Below are positions 42,953 to 52,468 of a stretch of 64,000 bases of DNA, one piece after another. The notes beneath the pieces were generated by a model. That model ran no database searches. It was not told where the DNA came from and saw nothing but the letters and a program-made list of their open reading frames with translations. Made by a program: the position numbers and the translations under genes. Positions within the stretch are counted from its first letter, which is position 1; the number at the start of each line of letters is the position of its first letter. The DNA is from Paenirhizobium selenitireducens ATCC BAA-1503 (lineage in GTDB: Bacteria > Pseudomonadota > Alphaproteobacteria > Rhizobiales > Rhizobiaceae). The stretch is taken from positions 558,001 to 622,000 of the forward strand of contig NZ_JAEG01000001.1 of NCBI RefSeq assembly GCF_000518785.1. Reading direction: 5' to 3'.

Positions 42953-43504
42953 ATGGGATTGATCCTCGAAACGCCGCGGCTCGTTCTGCGCAATTGGCGG
43001 GACGACGACCGCGACCTGTTTCGCGAGATCAACCGCGATCCCAAGGTCATGGAATTCTTTCCCTTCCGCCGCTCCCCGGAGGAAGCCGACGCGATGATGC
43101 AGCGCATGCGTGCCATGATCGACGAGACGGGTCTCGGTTGCTACGCGGTGGAATTGAAGCAGAGTGCCGAGCCGATCGGCTTCTGTGGCCTGTCAAAGCC
43201 AGACCTCGCCCCGATCCTGCCCGAGGCGACCGTCGAGGTCGGCTGGCGGCTCGCCACCCGTTTCTGGGGCCAGGGCTACATCACCGAAGCGGCACGCGCG
43301 CTTGTCGATTTCGGATTCGCGACCAAGGGCTTATCCGAAATCGTTTCCTTTGCGGTTGAAGCCAACAGGCGCTCGACCGCAGTCATGGAAAGGCTCGGCA
43401 TGCGCCACGACGCGCAGCGCGATTTCGACCATCCGCGGGTGCCCGACACCCATCCGCATCTGAGACGTCACGTCCTTTACCGGATCAGCCATCCCGAGGT
43501 TTGA
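42953..43504 (+). CDS. GNAT family N-acetyltransferase (RimJ/RimL type)
   Basis: A 183-residue acetyltransferase of the RimL-like group: LILETPRLVLRNWRDDDRDLFREINRDPKVMEFFPFRRSPEEADAMMQRM, then VEVGWRLATRFWGQGYITEAARALVDFGF (acetyl-CoA loop around RFWGQGY) and SFAVEANRRSTAVMERLGM. It may acetylate an N-terminus or a small molecule. CGGAGAG precedes the ATG, 19 nt after serB, with which it is probably co-transcribed. Confidence 0.87.
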   Translation: MGLILETPRLVLRNWRDDDRDLFREINRDPKVMEFFPFRRSPEEADAMMQRMRAMIDETGLGCYAVELKQSAEPIGFCGLSKPDLAPILPEATVEVGWRLATRFWGQGYITEAARALVDFGFATKGLSEIVSFAVEANRRSTAVMERLGMRHDAQRDFDHPRVPDTHPHLRRHVLYRISHPEV

Positions 43505-43505
43505 A

Positions 43506-43529
43506 CAAGGGCGCGCTCAGGCGCCCTTG
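43506..43529. terminator. Possible bidirectional stem between convergent genes
   Basis: CAAGGGCGC (43506-43514) and GCGCCCTTG (43521-43529) form a perfect 9-bp stem between the GNAT and methyltransferase genes and overlap the end of the latter. No strong T-run follows on either strand, so it may end transcription weakly or only protect 3' ends. Confidence 0.4.
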
Positions 43530-44278
43530 ACGATGTAGCCGCCCGGCGCATTCGCCCAGGGGAAACGCTTCACAGGAGCAACGATGCCGTTCTTGCGGGC
43601 AAAATCGTCCCAGGCCCGCGTCTCGCCCGGCCATTTGCTCGTCGCGTATTCGTCGAGGATCAGCACGCCGCCCGGCACCAGCCGGTCCCAGCAATGCTCG
43701 AGAATGGTCTTGGTCGGCTCGTAGATGTCGACATCGACATTGATCAGGCAGAAGCGCGATTCCGGGTTCTGCTCCAGCCATTCCGGCAGGGTCTTGGAGA
43801 TATCGCCCTCGACGATCTGGCCGCGCCCGGTCGGCAGCACGCCGTCCTCGTTGTGCAGCTTGAGGAGTTCGCGGAACTCGTCGAGGAAATTCTCGGAGCT
43901 GAGGCCCCCGACTTCTTTCTGCACGTTCGCGTCGTGGACGCCGTCCTCTTCATGCAGGCTCGGAAAGCCGGCAAAGCTGTCGAAGCCGATGACCTTCTTG
44001 TGGGTGGCGGTCGGGGTCAGGACCTCGATGAACTTGTGCCAGCTGAAGAAGGACTTGCCGTAGTAGACGCCGAAATCGGCATAGTGTCCCGGCAGTTCCA
44101 CGGTGAGCTTGAACAACTCGTAATGTGCCAGCTGCCGGATGAAGGAGCGTCGGCTGACATAGGTCGGGAACAGATCGAGATAATGGCGCACGTCGTGCGG
44201 CCAGCGGGTGGTGATCTCGTTGAGCTTGTTGAAAAACTTGCTCTCGCCATCCGAGGGGTAGAAAAAAGTGTCCTTCAT
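43517..44278 (-). CDS. TylF/MycF-like O-methyltransferase
   Basis: A 253-residue class I SAM-dependent methyltransferase of the macrocin O-methyltransferase family. It shows LPGHYADFGVYYGKSFFSWHKFIEVL (SAM glycine loop), KKVIGFDSFAGFP, GDISKTLPEWLEQNPESRFCLINVDVDIYEPTKTILEHCWDRLVPGGVLILDEY and a final NAPGGYIVKGA. Family members methylate sugars in natural products or polysaccharides. There is no polyketide context here, so a surface-glycan or small-molecule role is more likely. The ATG at 44278 is 12 nt after GGAGG. Confidence 0.85.
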   Translation of the reverse strand: MKDTFFYPSDGESKFFNKLNEITTRWPHDVRHYLDLFPTYVSRRSFIRQLAHYELFKLTVELPGHYADFGVYYGKSFFSWHKFIEVLTPTATHKKVIGFDSFAGFPSLHEEDGVHDANVQKEVGGLSSENFLDEFRELLKLHNEDGVLPTGRGQIVEGDISKTLPEWLEQNPESRFCLINVDVDIYEPTKTILEHCWDRLVPGGVLILDEYATSKWPGETRAWDDFARKNGIVAPVKRFPWANAPGGYIVKGA

Positions 44279-44551
44279 GTGTCCGATGCGCCTCCCGCCT
44301 GGTCGCGTCCGGTCGACACCGCCATCGAAGATGGACCTTGAGTCGTCGTCGCTGCGTCTATGTGCTGAAGGGACCCTAGGCAGCGAAACTTGTCCCAGGC
44401 TGTGAGCTTCATCGACTGTGCAAAGCCCTGATTTGTCGCGTTTTGCAACAATGCGGCCGGCGTTAATCATCCGCTCACGCTGTTTGCATGCGCCATCCGC
44501 GGTCCGCGCGGTTTCACGGGCTTTTAAGTTCTTGCATTTATTCTAATATCC

Positions 44552-46942
44552 ATGAACACGATCGATCCTGCCCGGTTTCTCCAAAACCTCCGTTCCCTCG
44601 GCGGCGCCTTTCTGCGTCTCGGCCAAGCCGGCCAGACCGAGGCCGAGGCCGGCCGCATCCGGGCCGTGCGCATGGCGGCCGTTCTACGCAATACGCCATG
44701 GATGATGGCTGCCAACATCGCCAACGCAGTGGTCGCGCTCATTGCCTTTGCCGACAGCGACCGGCTTCCCTGGGTCGCCGCCTGGGCGTCACTCGTGGTT
44801 CTGATTGCCGCCGTCACCGGCTGGACCTGGTTCCGCAACCGAAACCTTCCCCCGCGCCAGACGGCTTCTCTCCGGGGTGCCCGCCGGGCAGTGATCTACG
44901 CCGTGCTGTTGAGCGGCCTGTGGGCTGCGCTGGTCCTGCTGTTCTATCTGCACGCCACGGACGACCAGCGGCTCGTGATCGTCGCGATCACGGTCGGCAT
45001 GATAGGCGGCGGCGGTTTCGCGCTCGCGACCATACCGCCGGCCGCGATCACCTTCAGCGTATTGATGGGAATGGGGTCATTGCTGGCCCTGAGCGTCGCG
45101 GCAGAGGCCGTCGGCATCAGCCTGTTGGCGCTCTACGTCATCTACACGGCGATCATCGTGCGTTCCTCGCTGGCGCTCTGCGAAAACCTGACGATCCGGG
45201 TTCGCGCCCAGATCGCCGCCGACGAACAGCGCGACGTCATCGGTCTGCTGCTCAACGACTTCGAGGAGAATGCCGCCGACTGGCTTTGGGGGATCGACGG
45301 GAATCTTGTCCTGCGGCGCGCCTCGTCCCGCTTCTTCGAGCAGCTCCGCTGCACCGAGGCCGAAACCTTCGGCAGACCACTCTGGGACGTCTTGCCCTGC
45401 AGCAGCGGCGGCACCTGCCGGGTGCTGCAGAATCTCAATGACGCCGATGCCCTTCGCCTGCAACTGGACAGCCACGCCTCTTTCCGCGACTTCGAGCTCT
45501 GCGTCTCGCAGAACGGAGAACCGGGCGTCTGGTCGCTCAGCGCCAAGGCCATGTTCGACGACGGAGGCCGGTTCATCGGCTATCGCGGCGTCGGCCGCGA
45601 CGTGACCCAGGCCCGCGAGGCCCGCCGCCGCATCGAATACATGGCGCGCCACGACAGTCTCACCGACGTCGGCAACCGGGTACTGCTGAACGACGACCTC
45701 AACCGGGCGATCGACCGTCTTGAGCGCTTCGACGAGCATTTCGCCATCCTCCTGCTCGATCTTGACCGCTTCAAGCAGGTCAACGACACGCATGGTCACG
45801 GCGCCGGCGATCAGCTGCTGCGCGAGGTGGCCAAGGTGCTGCAATCCGTCTGCGGAGAAACCGACACGCTCGCCCGGCTCGGCGGCGACGAGTTCGCCGT
45901 CATCCATACCTCCATGCAGGACCCGCGCGCCGTGGCGATTCTCGCCGACCGGCTGGTCAACGCGCTCTCCCAACCCTTCCCACTGACGTCCGGCACCGCC
46001 CGCATCGGCGCCTCGATCGGCATCGCCTGCGCCCCGCTCGACGGCCGCGACGCAGACGCCCTGATGCGCCACGCCGATCTTGCGCTCTATCGCGCCAAGG
46101 CGGACGGCCGCAACCGCTTCCACTTCTTCGACACATCGCTCGACGCCGCCGCACGCCGCCGCAACCTGATAGAACAGGAACTGCGCGCCGCCGTGGCGGC
46201 CAGATCCCTGACGCTGCACTTCCAGCCGCTGGTCGACAGCCGCAGCGGTCAGGTGGTCTGCGCCGAAGCCCTCCTGCGCTGGCACCACCCGACCCTCGGG
46301 GCGATCAGCCCGACGGAGTTCATTCCGATCGCCGAAGACATCGGCCTGATCGAGAAGATCGGCGCCTGGGTCATCCGCGAGGGTTGCATGACCGCAGCCT
46401 CCTGGCCCGAGCCGGTGCGGATCGCCGTCAACCTGTCGCCCCGCCAGTTCACCGGCACGGGACTCTATGCCGGCATCGCCGCCGCACTGCGCGACAGCGG
46501 CCTGCCGCCGGCCCGCCTCGAGCTGGAAGTGACAGAATCCCTTCTGTTGAAGACGGACACGCTGGTCGAATCGACGCTTGTCGCGATCACAGCCCTCGGT
46601 GCGCGCGTCGCCCTCGACGATTTTGGCACGGGTTATTCCTCGCTCAGCTATCTGCGCAAATATCGCTTCGACAAGCTGAAGATCGACCAGTCCTTCATCT
46701 CCGACATCGAAACCAATCGCGACAGCCGCGCTATCGTCGATGCGATCATCCGGCTCGGGCACGACCTTGGCATGTCTCTGGCTGCGGAAGGCGTCGAGAC
46801 CGAAGCGCAGTACGACATCCTGCAGACCCTCGGCTGCGGCGAGATCCAGGGATATCTGATCGGCAGGCCCATGCCGGCAGAAGATATGGAGCGGTTTCTG
46901 ACGAACGAACGTCAACCTCGGGCGATCCGCCAGATCGCCTGA
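44552..46942 (+). CDS. Membrane GGDEF-EAL cyclic-di-GMP protein with PAS domain
   Basis: A 796-residue protein. About six transmembrane helices span residues 50-205. A PAS-like domain (about 228-355) and a GGDEF domain with GGDEF at 444-448 follow, then an EAL domain with EAL at 572-574, ELEVTES (657-663) and DDFGTG (689-694). Both enzyme motifs look intact, so it could make and break cyclic di-GMP. The inhibitory RxxD site before GGDEF is replaced by GETD. It is monocistronic and convergent with degP. Confidence 0.9.
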   Translation: MNTIDPARFLQNLRSLGGAFLRLGQAGQTEAEAGRIRAVRMAAVLRNTPWMMAANIANAVVALIAFADSDRLPWVAAWASLVVLIAAVTGWTWFRNRNLPPRQTASLRGARRAVIYAVLLSGLWAALVLLFYLHATDDQRLVIVAITVGMIGGGGFALATIPPAAITFSVLMGMGSLLALSVAAEAVGISLLALYVIYTAIIVRSSLALCENLTIRVRAQIAADEQRDVIGLLLNDFEENAADWLWGIDGNLVLRRASSRFFEQLRCTEAETFGRPLWDVLPCSSGGTCRVLQNLNDADALRLQLDSHASFRDFELCVSQNGEPGVWSLSAKAMFDDGGRFIGYRGVGRDVTQAREARRRIEYMARHDSLTDVGNRVLLNDDLNRAIDRLERFDEHFAILLLDLDRFKQVNDTHGHGAGDQLLREVAKVLQSVCGETDTLARLGGDEFAVIHTSMQDPRAVAILADRLVNALSQPFPLTSGTARIGASIGIACAPLDGRDADALMRHADLALYRAKADGRNRFHFFDTSLDAAARRRNLIEQELRAAVAARSLTLHFQPLVDSRSGQVVCAEALLRWHHPTLGAISPTEFIPIAEDIGLIEKIGAWVIREGCMTAASWPEPVRIAVNLSPRQFTGTGLYAGIAAALRDSGLPPARLELEVTESLLLKTDTLVESTLVAITALGARVALDDFGTGYSSLSYLRKYRFDKLKIDQSFISDIETNRDSRAIVDAIIRLGHDLGMSLAAEGVETEAQYDILQTLGCGEIQGYLIGRPMPAEDMERFLTNERQPRAIRQIA

Positions 46943-47002
46943 CACGCCCGCCATCGGCAAGCGACCGGACCGCCGCCCCAATGGATGCCTGAAGCTCCGG
47001 GA

Positions 47003-48556
47003 CTATTCGAGCGGAATGGCGACGTGGCGCAGATTGCCCTCGGCGTCGGCGATCATCACATAGGCGTTGCGCCGGCCCTCGTTCTTGAGCGCGCTCAGCG
47101 TCTGGCCGACATCCTCCGGCGTCTCGACGAATTCCTGGGCCACCTCGACGATCACCTGGCCGGGCTCAAGACCCTTTTCGGCCGCCGGCGAACCCGGCTT
47201 GACGGCCGTGATCACCACACCTTCGACGCTCTCGGCGATCGCGTAGGTCTTGCGCGCGGCGTCGTCGAGCGTGCCGAGTTCGAGGCCGATTGCGCCAAGC
47301 ACGGCCGGCAGCTGCCCATCCGGCGCCGACGGCGACTGTTGTTCACCACCCTCGTCGCCGGGCGCGATCTCCTCGCCGTCGTCCTGCGGCAGGTCGCCGT
47401 CCTCCGGCGTCGTGCCCGGCTGCGCCGATGCATCAGCCGCCTGCTCGTCATCGAGCTGCCCAAGCTTGACCTTGAGGTCCTGTTCCTTGCCGTTGCGCAG
47501 GATCTTCACCTCGACCTCGGCGCCGACGGCGCTCTCGGCGACGATCCGCACCAGGTCGCGGGTGTCGTCGACGCCCTTGCCATCGAAGCCGACGATCACG
47601 TCGCCGACCCGGATCGGGCCATTCTCGACCGGCCCGCCCTTGACCAGCCCGCTCACCAGCGCGCCCCGCGCCTTGCCGATCTTCAGGCTCTCGGCCACTT
47701 CGTCGGAAACCGGCTGGATGCGCACGCCGAGCCAGCCGCGACGCGTCTCGCCGAATTCGATCAGCTGCTTGACGACGTTTTCCGCAAGTTCGGTGGGTAC
47801 CGCGAAGCCGATGCCGATCGATCCGCCGCTCGGCGAGATGATCGCCGTGTTGATGCCGATCACCTCGCCGCTCATGTTGAACAGCGGGCCACCGGAATTG
47901 CCCTTGTTGATCGCCGCGTCGGTCTGGATGAAATTGTCATAAGGGCCGGCATTGATGTTGCGGCCGCTCGCCGAGATGATGCCGACGGTGACCGAGCCGC
48001 CGAGCCCGAAGGGATTGCCGATCGCCATCACCCAGTCGCCGATGCGCATCTTGCGCGAATCGCCGAACTTCACGGCGGTCAGCGGCGCTGGCGATTCGAC
48101 CTTCAGCACAGAAAGGTCGGTCTTCGTGTCGGTGCCGACCAGCTTGGCCTTGAGCTTCGAACCGTCCGGGAAGATCACCTCGATGTCGTCGGCACCCTCG
48201 ATCACGTGATTGTTGGTGACGACGAAACCCGCCGGGTCGATGACGAAACCGGAGCCGAGCGAGTTGACCTTGTTATTGCCGCCATCCTTGCCGCGGTTCT
48301 TGAAAAAATCCTCGAACAGCTCCTGGAAGGGCGAGCCTTCCGGCACCTGCTGCACCGGCCCCTCGCCCTCTTCCTTGACGCTCTGCGAGGTGGAAATATT
48401 GACGACGGCCCCGAGCAGGCCCTGCGCCAAGTCGGCGACCGATTCCGGTCCCTGCGCCAGCGCCGGACGCGCCGCACCGAGCGAACCGAAAGCCAAGGCC
48501 GTCCCGAGCAGCAGAGCCGGAATGAGCGTGCGGGACTTGGCGGCGGTCAGGGTCAT
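47003..48556 (-). CDS. Periplasmic serine protease of the DegP/HtrA (Do) family
   Basis: A 517-residue exported protease with a signal peptide ending ALA (about residue 34). The catalytic triad is H117 (TNNHVIEG), D147 (TKTDLSVLKV) and S221 (NKGNSGGP). Two PDZ domains follow, separated by an acidic, Ser/Asp/Glu-rich linker near residues 375-415. It degrades or refolds misfolded envelope proteins. GAGGAAGA precedes the ATG at 48556. It is the last gene of the hflK-hflC-DUF2065-degP run, all on the minus strand and closely spaced. Confidence 0.93.
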   Translation of the reverse strand: MTLTAAKSRTLIPALLLGTALAFGSLGAARPALAQGPESVADLAQGLLGAVVNISTSQSVKEEGEGPVQQVPEGSPFQELFEDFFKNRGKDGGNNKVNSLGSGFVIDPAGFVVTNNHVIEGADDIEVIFPDGSKLKAKLVGTDTKTDLSVLKVESPAPLTAVKFGDSRKMRIGDWVMAIGNPFGLGGSVTVGIISASGRNINAGPYDNFIQTDAAINKGNSGGPLFNMSGEVIGINTAIISPSGGSIGIGFAVPTELAENVVKQLIEFGETRRGWLGVRIQPVSDEVAESLKIGKARGALVSGLVKGGPVENGPIRVGDVIVGFDGKGVDDTRDLVRIVAESAVGAEVEVKILRNGKEQDLKVKLGQLDDEQAADASAQPGTTPEDGDLPQDDGEEIAPGDEGGEQQSPSAPDGQLPAVLGAIGLELGTLDDAARKTYAIAESVEGVVITAVKPGSPAAEKGLEPGQVIVEVAQEFVETPEDVGQTLSALKNEGRRNAYVMIADAEGNLRHVAIPLE

Positions 48557-48656
48557 GCGGTCTTCCTCTCGCGAACAGGCGTCTTTTTTGGCCGCAGCAT
48601 AAGGCGGAAAGATGAAAGGGGAAATCAATTTCACCGGAGCGCGGGATCAGCCGGAG

Positions 48657-48842
48657 CTAGCCGCGGACCAGCCAGACGAGCCCGACGCCGCAGGTCACGG
48701 AGATCAGGCCCGCAAGCCGCAACTGCTCCGGCGGAATGGACGGAAGCAGGCGTGCCATCTGCACAAGAAATCGAGGGGCCAGTGCATAGACCAGCCCCTC
48801 GATGATCAGGAAAAAGGCAAAACCTGCGAGCAGATCCGCCAT
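48657..48842 (-). CDS. DUF2065 small membrane protein
   Basis: A 61-residue protein with two hydrophobic helices: MADLLAGFAFFLIIEGLVYALAP and QLRLAGLISVTCGVGLVWLVRG. DUF2065 proteins sit between hflC and degP in many alphaproteobacteria, and their role is unknown but likely tied to FtsH-HflKC. It begins 8 nt after the hflC stop. A GTG at 48848 is an alternative start. Confidence 0.85.
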   Translation of the reverse strand: MADLLAGFAFFLIIEGLVYALAPRFLVQMARLLPSIPPEQLRLAGLISVTCGVGLVWLVRG

Positions 48843-48850
48843 GGTCACCG

Positions 48851-49765
48851 TCAGTTACCGGTGGCCGGTACGGCCGGGGCCGCCGGTGTACCCTCGGAGT
48901 CGTTGAAATAACGGAAGAACTCCGAATTCGGCGACAGCACCATCGTCGTTCCGGTACCGCTCAGCGCTCCGGAATAGGCCCGCATCGAGCGATAGAACTC
49001 GAAGAACTGCTCGTCACGGCCGAAGGCTTCGCCGAAGACCCGGTTGCGTTCGGCATCGCCCTGACCGCGCAGGATTTCCGAATCGCGCTGGGCTTCCGCC
49101 TGCAGCTCGACGACCTGGCGGTCGGCGATCGCACGGCGGCGCTGGCCTTCTTCGTTACCGCGGGCGCGGATCAGTTCGGCCTCGGCCAGACGTTCGGCCT
49201 TCATCCGGTCGAAGGTCTGCTGCGAGACTTCCTGGGTCAGGTCGGTGCGGCGGATGCGCACGTCGGAAATGGTGACGCCGAGCGATTCGGCATCGACCCT
49301 GAGGTCTTCGCGCACTTCCTGCATCATCGACGAACGCGCGTCGGAGAGCGCCGCCTCGAAGCCGCGCAGACCGTAGACGCGACGCAGCGAAGCGTCGAGG
49401 CGGGTGCGCAGTCGCGATTCAGCCGATTCCCGGTCGCCGGAAACCGTTTCGCGGAAGCGGCGTGCATCAGTGATCTTGTAGACCACGAAGGCATCGACTT
49501 CATAGAACTTGCCGCCGGAGACCTGGACGCGGATGTTGTCGAGGTCGAAGCGGAGCGCCTGATCCTCGACATACTGGACGCGGTCGGCGTCGGCGAAGGC
49601 GAAGGGCAGCTTGAAGTAGAGGCCCGGCTCCTTGTGGACGGCCTGGATCTGGCCGAAGCGCACGACGATCGCCTGCTGGCGTTCGTTGACGACGAAGACC
49701 GAGGAGTAGACGAGCAGCAGCACGGCGGCGAGCCCGATCAGGACATAAGCGAGACGATTGGACAT
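48851..49765 (-). CDS. hflC: HflC, FtsH-regulating SPFH membrane protein
   Basis: A 304-residue protein with one N-terminal transmembrane helix (LAYVLIGLAAVLLLVYSSVFVVNERQQ) and an SPFH/prohibitin-type domain. VVRFGQIQAVHKEPGLYFKLPF, SLGVTISDVRIRRTDLTQEVSQQTFDRMKAERLAEAELIRARGNEEGQ and FYRSMRAYSGAL are diagnostic. It forms a large periplasm-facing cage with HflK that modulates FtsH proteolysis. The ATG at 49765 follows GGGAGG. It starts 2 nt after the hflK stop. Confidence 0.94.
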   Translation of the reverse strand: MSNRLAYVLIGLAAVLLLVYSSVFVVNERQQAIVVRFGQIQAVHKEPGLYFKLPFAFADADRVQYVEDQALRFDLDNIRVQVSGGKFYEVDAFVVYKITDARRFRETVSGDRESAESRLRTRLDASLRRVYGLRGFEAALSDARSSMMQEVREDLRVDAESLGVTISDVRIRRTDLTQEVSQQTFDRMKAERLAEAELIRARGNEEGQRRRAIADRQVVELQAEAQRDSEILRGQGDAERNRVFGEAFGRDEQFFEFYRSMRAYSGALSGTGTTMVLSPNSEFFRYFNDSEGTPAAPAVPATGN

Positions 49766-49767
49766 GA

Positions 49768-50883
49768 TCAATTGCCTCCCTGCGTCTGGGTCTGGGGCTG
49801 CGTCGGGGTCTGGCCCATGCGGCCGATTTCATTGAGCGGCAGGTAGGGAACGACGCCCTGCTGGTTCTCGCCGATGATGACCTTGTTCGAGTTCTTCAGA
49901 ACCTGCTCCATGGTTTCGAGATAGAGGCGCTTGCGGGTCACGTCCGGCGCCTTGCTGTATTCGTCATAGATGTCGACGAAACGCTGGGCTTCACCCTCGG
50001 CCTCCTTGACGACCCGATCCTTGTAGGCGGCTGCCTCTTCGCGGATCTGCGCGGCCTGACCGCGGGCCTGACCAAGCTGCTGGTTGGCATACTTGTTGGC
50101 TTCCTCGACGAAACGGTCCTCGTCCTGCTCGGCACGCTGCACTTCGTCGAAGGCATCGGCCACTTCGCGCGGCGGGGCCGCATCCTCGATGGCAACCGCA
50201 TTGATCGAAATGCCGGCGCCGTAATTGTCCATCGTGCCCTGCATGATCGCCTTGACGTCCGCAGCGATCTGCTGACGGGCGTCGCGGAAGATGTCCTGGG
50301 CCGGACGGCGGCCGACCACTTCGCGCATCGCGCTTTCGGCGACCTGCTGCAGCGTCAGCTGCGGGCTTTCGAGGTTGAACAGGAAGGCCTTCGGATCGCT
50401 GACCGTGAACAGCACCGAGAACTGCACGTTGACGATGTTCTGGTCGCCCGACAGCATCAGGCCGGCGTTCGACGAGGTCGAAGCCTTGGCGCCGATGTTC
50501 TGCTGCTGCTCGGTCACCTTGGTGATCTCGACGGTTTCGAGCGGCCACAGATGGAAGTGCAGGCCCGGCATGGAAATGTCTTCGGTCGGCTTGCCGAAGC
50601 GCAGCTCGACGCCGCGCTCGTCCGGCTGGACGGTGTAGATCGCCTGAACCAGCCAGAAGGCCGCAAGGACGAGGACCAGCACAGCGATGACGCCGCCATT
50701 GAACCCGCCGGGAACGATGTTCTTCAGCCGGTCCTGACCGCGCCGGATCAGATCTTCGAGATCCGGGGGCGTGTTGCCGCCACCGCCGCCGCGCGGCCGG
50801 TTCGGCCCCTGCCCCCAAGGGCCCTTGTTATCGCCGCCGCCGCCGCCCCATGGGCCGCCGCCGTTCTGATTGCTCCAGGGCAT
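49768..50883 (-). CDS. hflK: HflK, FtsH-regulating SPFH membrane protein
   Basis: A 371-residue partner of HflC. The N-terminus is glycine- and asparagine-rich (MPWSNQNGGGPWGGGG), typical of HflK. One transmembrane helix (about residues 62-82) precedes the SPFH domain: YTVQPDERGVELRFGKPTEDISMPGLHFHLWPLE, then REVVGRRPAQDIFRDARQQI and KRLYLETMEQVLKNSNKVII. It is followed immediately by hflC. The gap of 146 bp to folA upstream may hold a separate promoter. Confidence 0.94.
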   Translation of the reverse strand: MPWSNQNGGGPWGGGGGDNKGPWGQGPNRPRGGGGGNTPPDLEDLIRRGQDRLKNIVPGGFNGGVIAVLVLVLAAFWLVQAIYTVQPDERGVELRFGKPTEDISMPGLHFHLWPLETVEITKVTEQQQNIGAKASTSSNAGLMLSGDQNIVNVQFSVLFTVSDPKAFLFNLESPQLTLQQVAESAMREVVGRRPAQDIFRDARQQIAADVKAIMQGTMDNYGAGISINAVAIEDAAPPREVADAFDEVQRAEQDEDRFVEEANKYANQQLGQARGQAAQIREEAAAYKDRVVKEAEGEAQRFVDIYDEYSKAPDVTRKRLYLETMEQVLKNSNKVIIGENQQGVVPYLPLNEIGRMGQTPTQPQTQTQGGN

Positions 50884-51029
50884 TCATACCTCTTAGCTTT
50901 GAATTCTCTCCCGATGCCTGCGCGGCTGCCTTGCGGCCCCTCGCGGACGTTAGTCCCGTTATAGGTATCGGCACCGATGCTTTCAACGGAAAGCACCTAA
51001 CTTCTTCGAGAGATACGGAAAATAGTGCG

Positions 51030-51554
51030 TTATGCCGCAGGCCTGCGGCGATAGACGGCGTAGCGCGTCGGGTAATTGTCCTTTTCCCCGGCCGGCACGT
51101 GCGTTTCCTCGATTTTCTCGAAGACCGCCGGATCGATCGCCGGAAACACCGTGTCGCCGTCGATCACGGCTTCGACATGCGTGACGTGCAGTTCGTCGCA
51201 AAGCGGCAGGGCCTGCCGGTAGATCTCGCCGCCGCCGGCAATACAGACCGCATCGACGCCCGAGGTGACCGCGATCGCCTTCGCCCGAGAAATCCCCTCT
51301 TCCAGGCTGCCCGCCGTCTCGACGCCCGGCATCTCGATCGCCGGCCCGCGGCTGACGATCACATGCGGCCGGCCGGGCAAAGGTTTGCCGCCGACGGATT
51401 CGAAGGTCTTGCGCCCCATCAGCAGCGGCTTGCCGAGCGTCAGCGCCTTGAACCGCTTGAGGTCGGTCGACAGCTTCCACGGCATGTCGCCGTCGCGGCC
51501 GATCACGCCATTCTCCGCCATGGCGACAACGATTACGATCTTCGGGTCAGACAT
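51030..51554 (-). CDS. folA: Dihydrofolate reductase
   Basis: A 174-residue type I enzyme that reduces dihydrofolate to tetrahydrofolate with NADPH. It shows IVIVVAMAENGVIGRDGDMPWKLSTDLKRFKALTLGKPLLMGRKTFESVGGKPLPGR, with the acid D31, and VCIAGGGEIYRQALPLCDELHVTHV. GAAAGGCAGGCC precedes the ATG at 51554. It follows thyA directly, the usual partnership because thymidylate synthase produces the dihydrofolate that this enzyme recycles. Confidence 0.96.
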   Translation of the reverse strand: MSDPKIVIVVAMAENGVIGRDGDMPWKLSTDLKRFKALTLGKPLLMGRKTFESVGGKPLPGRPHVIVSRGPAIEMPGVETAGSLEEGISRAKAIAVTSGVDAVCIAGGGEIYRQALPLCDELHVTHVEAVIDGDTVFPAIDPAVFEKIEETHVPAGEKDNYPTRYAVYRRRPAA

Positions 51555-51586
51555 GGCCTGCCTTTCGGGGAAACCATCCACCGCCA

Positions 51587-52381
51587 TCAGACGGCGATCG
51601 GCGCCTTGATGCTGGAATCGGCTTCATAGCCCTCGAGGCTGAAGTCCTCGAATTGAAAGGCAAACAGGTCGCGCACCTGCGGATTGATCCGCATCGTCGG
51701 CAATGCCTTCGGCGCCCGCGAAAGCTGCAGCTTGGCCTGCTCGAAATGATTGGCGTAGAGATGCGCATCGCCGAACGTGTGAACGAAGTCGCCAGGCTCG
51801 AGATCCGTCACCTGCGCCACCATCATCGTCAGCAGCGCATAGGAGGCGATGTTGAAGGGCACGCCGAGGAAGATGTCGGCCGAGCGCTGGTAGAGCTGGC
51901 AGGACAGTCTGCCGTCGGCGACATAGAACTGGAACAGGCAGTGACAGGGCGGCAGCGCCATCTCGTCGACTTCCGCCGGGTTCCAGGCGGAAACGATATG
52001 GCGGCGCGAATTGGGGTTCGTCTTGATGCTCGTCACCAGATTGGCGATCTGGTCGATATGCCCGCCCTTGCCGTCGGGCCAGGAGCGCCACTGCGCGCCG
52101 TAGACCGGGCCGAGATCGCCGTTCTCGTCGGCCCACTCGTCCCAGATGCTGACACCATGCTCCTTGAGATAGGCGATATTGGTATCGCCCTTCAGGAACC
52201 ACAGGAGTTCATGGATGATCGAGCGCAGATGCAGCTTCTTGGTCGTGGTGACCGGAAAACCTTGGGAAAGATCGAAGCGCATCTGGTAGCCGAACACCGA
52301 GCGCGTGCCCGTGCCGGTGCGGTCGCCCCGGTCGGAGCCGGTGTCCACCACGTGGCGCAAGAGGTCGAGATACTGCTTCAT
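51587..52381 (-). CDS. thyA: Thymidylate synthase
   Basis: A 264-residue enzyme that methylates dUMP to dTMP using methylenetetrahydrofolate. The catalytic cysteine is C146 in [12 protein letters not shown], the same number as in E. coli. [67 protein letters not shown] and [11 protein letters not shown] are all present. It is the first gene of the thyA-folA pair. Confidence 0.97.
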   Translation of the reverse strand: MKQYLDLLRHVVDTGSDRGDRTGTGTRSVFGYQMRFDLSQGFPVTTTKKLHLRSIIHELLWFLKGDTNIAYLKEHGVSIWDEWADENGDLGPVYGAQWRSWPDGKGGHIDQIANLVTSIKTNPNSRRHIVSAWNPAEVDEMALPPCHCLFQFYVADGRLSCQLYQRSADIFLGVPFNIASYALLTMMVAQVTDLEPGDFVHTFGDAHLYANHFEQAKLQLSRAPKALPTMRINPQVRDLFAFQFEDFSLEGYEADSSIKAPIAV

Positions 52382-52468
52382 GGTTTTGCCGCCGATTCCT
52401 GTTCGGCGGCAATGTAGCGTTCCCGAGCGGCGGAACCAAGCGGCCCCGCCGGTTTTCCAAGATTGACG

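Noticed and set aside
45077-46981. A 634-codon open frame on the minus strand
   Set aside because: It is antisense to the GGDEF-EAL gene and lacks a ribosome site and any domain.
46985-48805. A 606-codon open frame on the plus strand
   Set aside because: It is antisense to the DegP-type gene with its intact catalytic triad, and its translation is Arg/Asp/Ala-rich shadow sequence.
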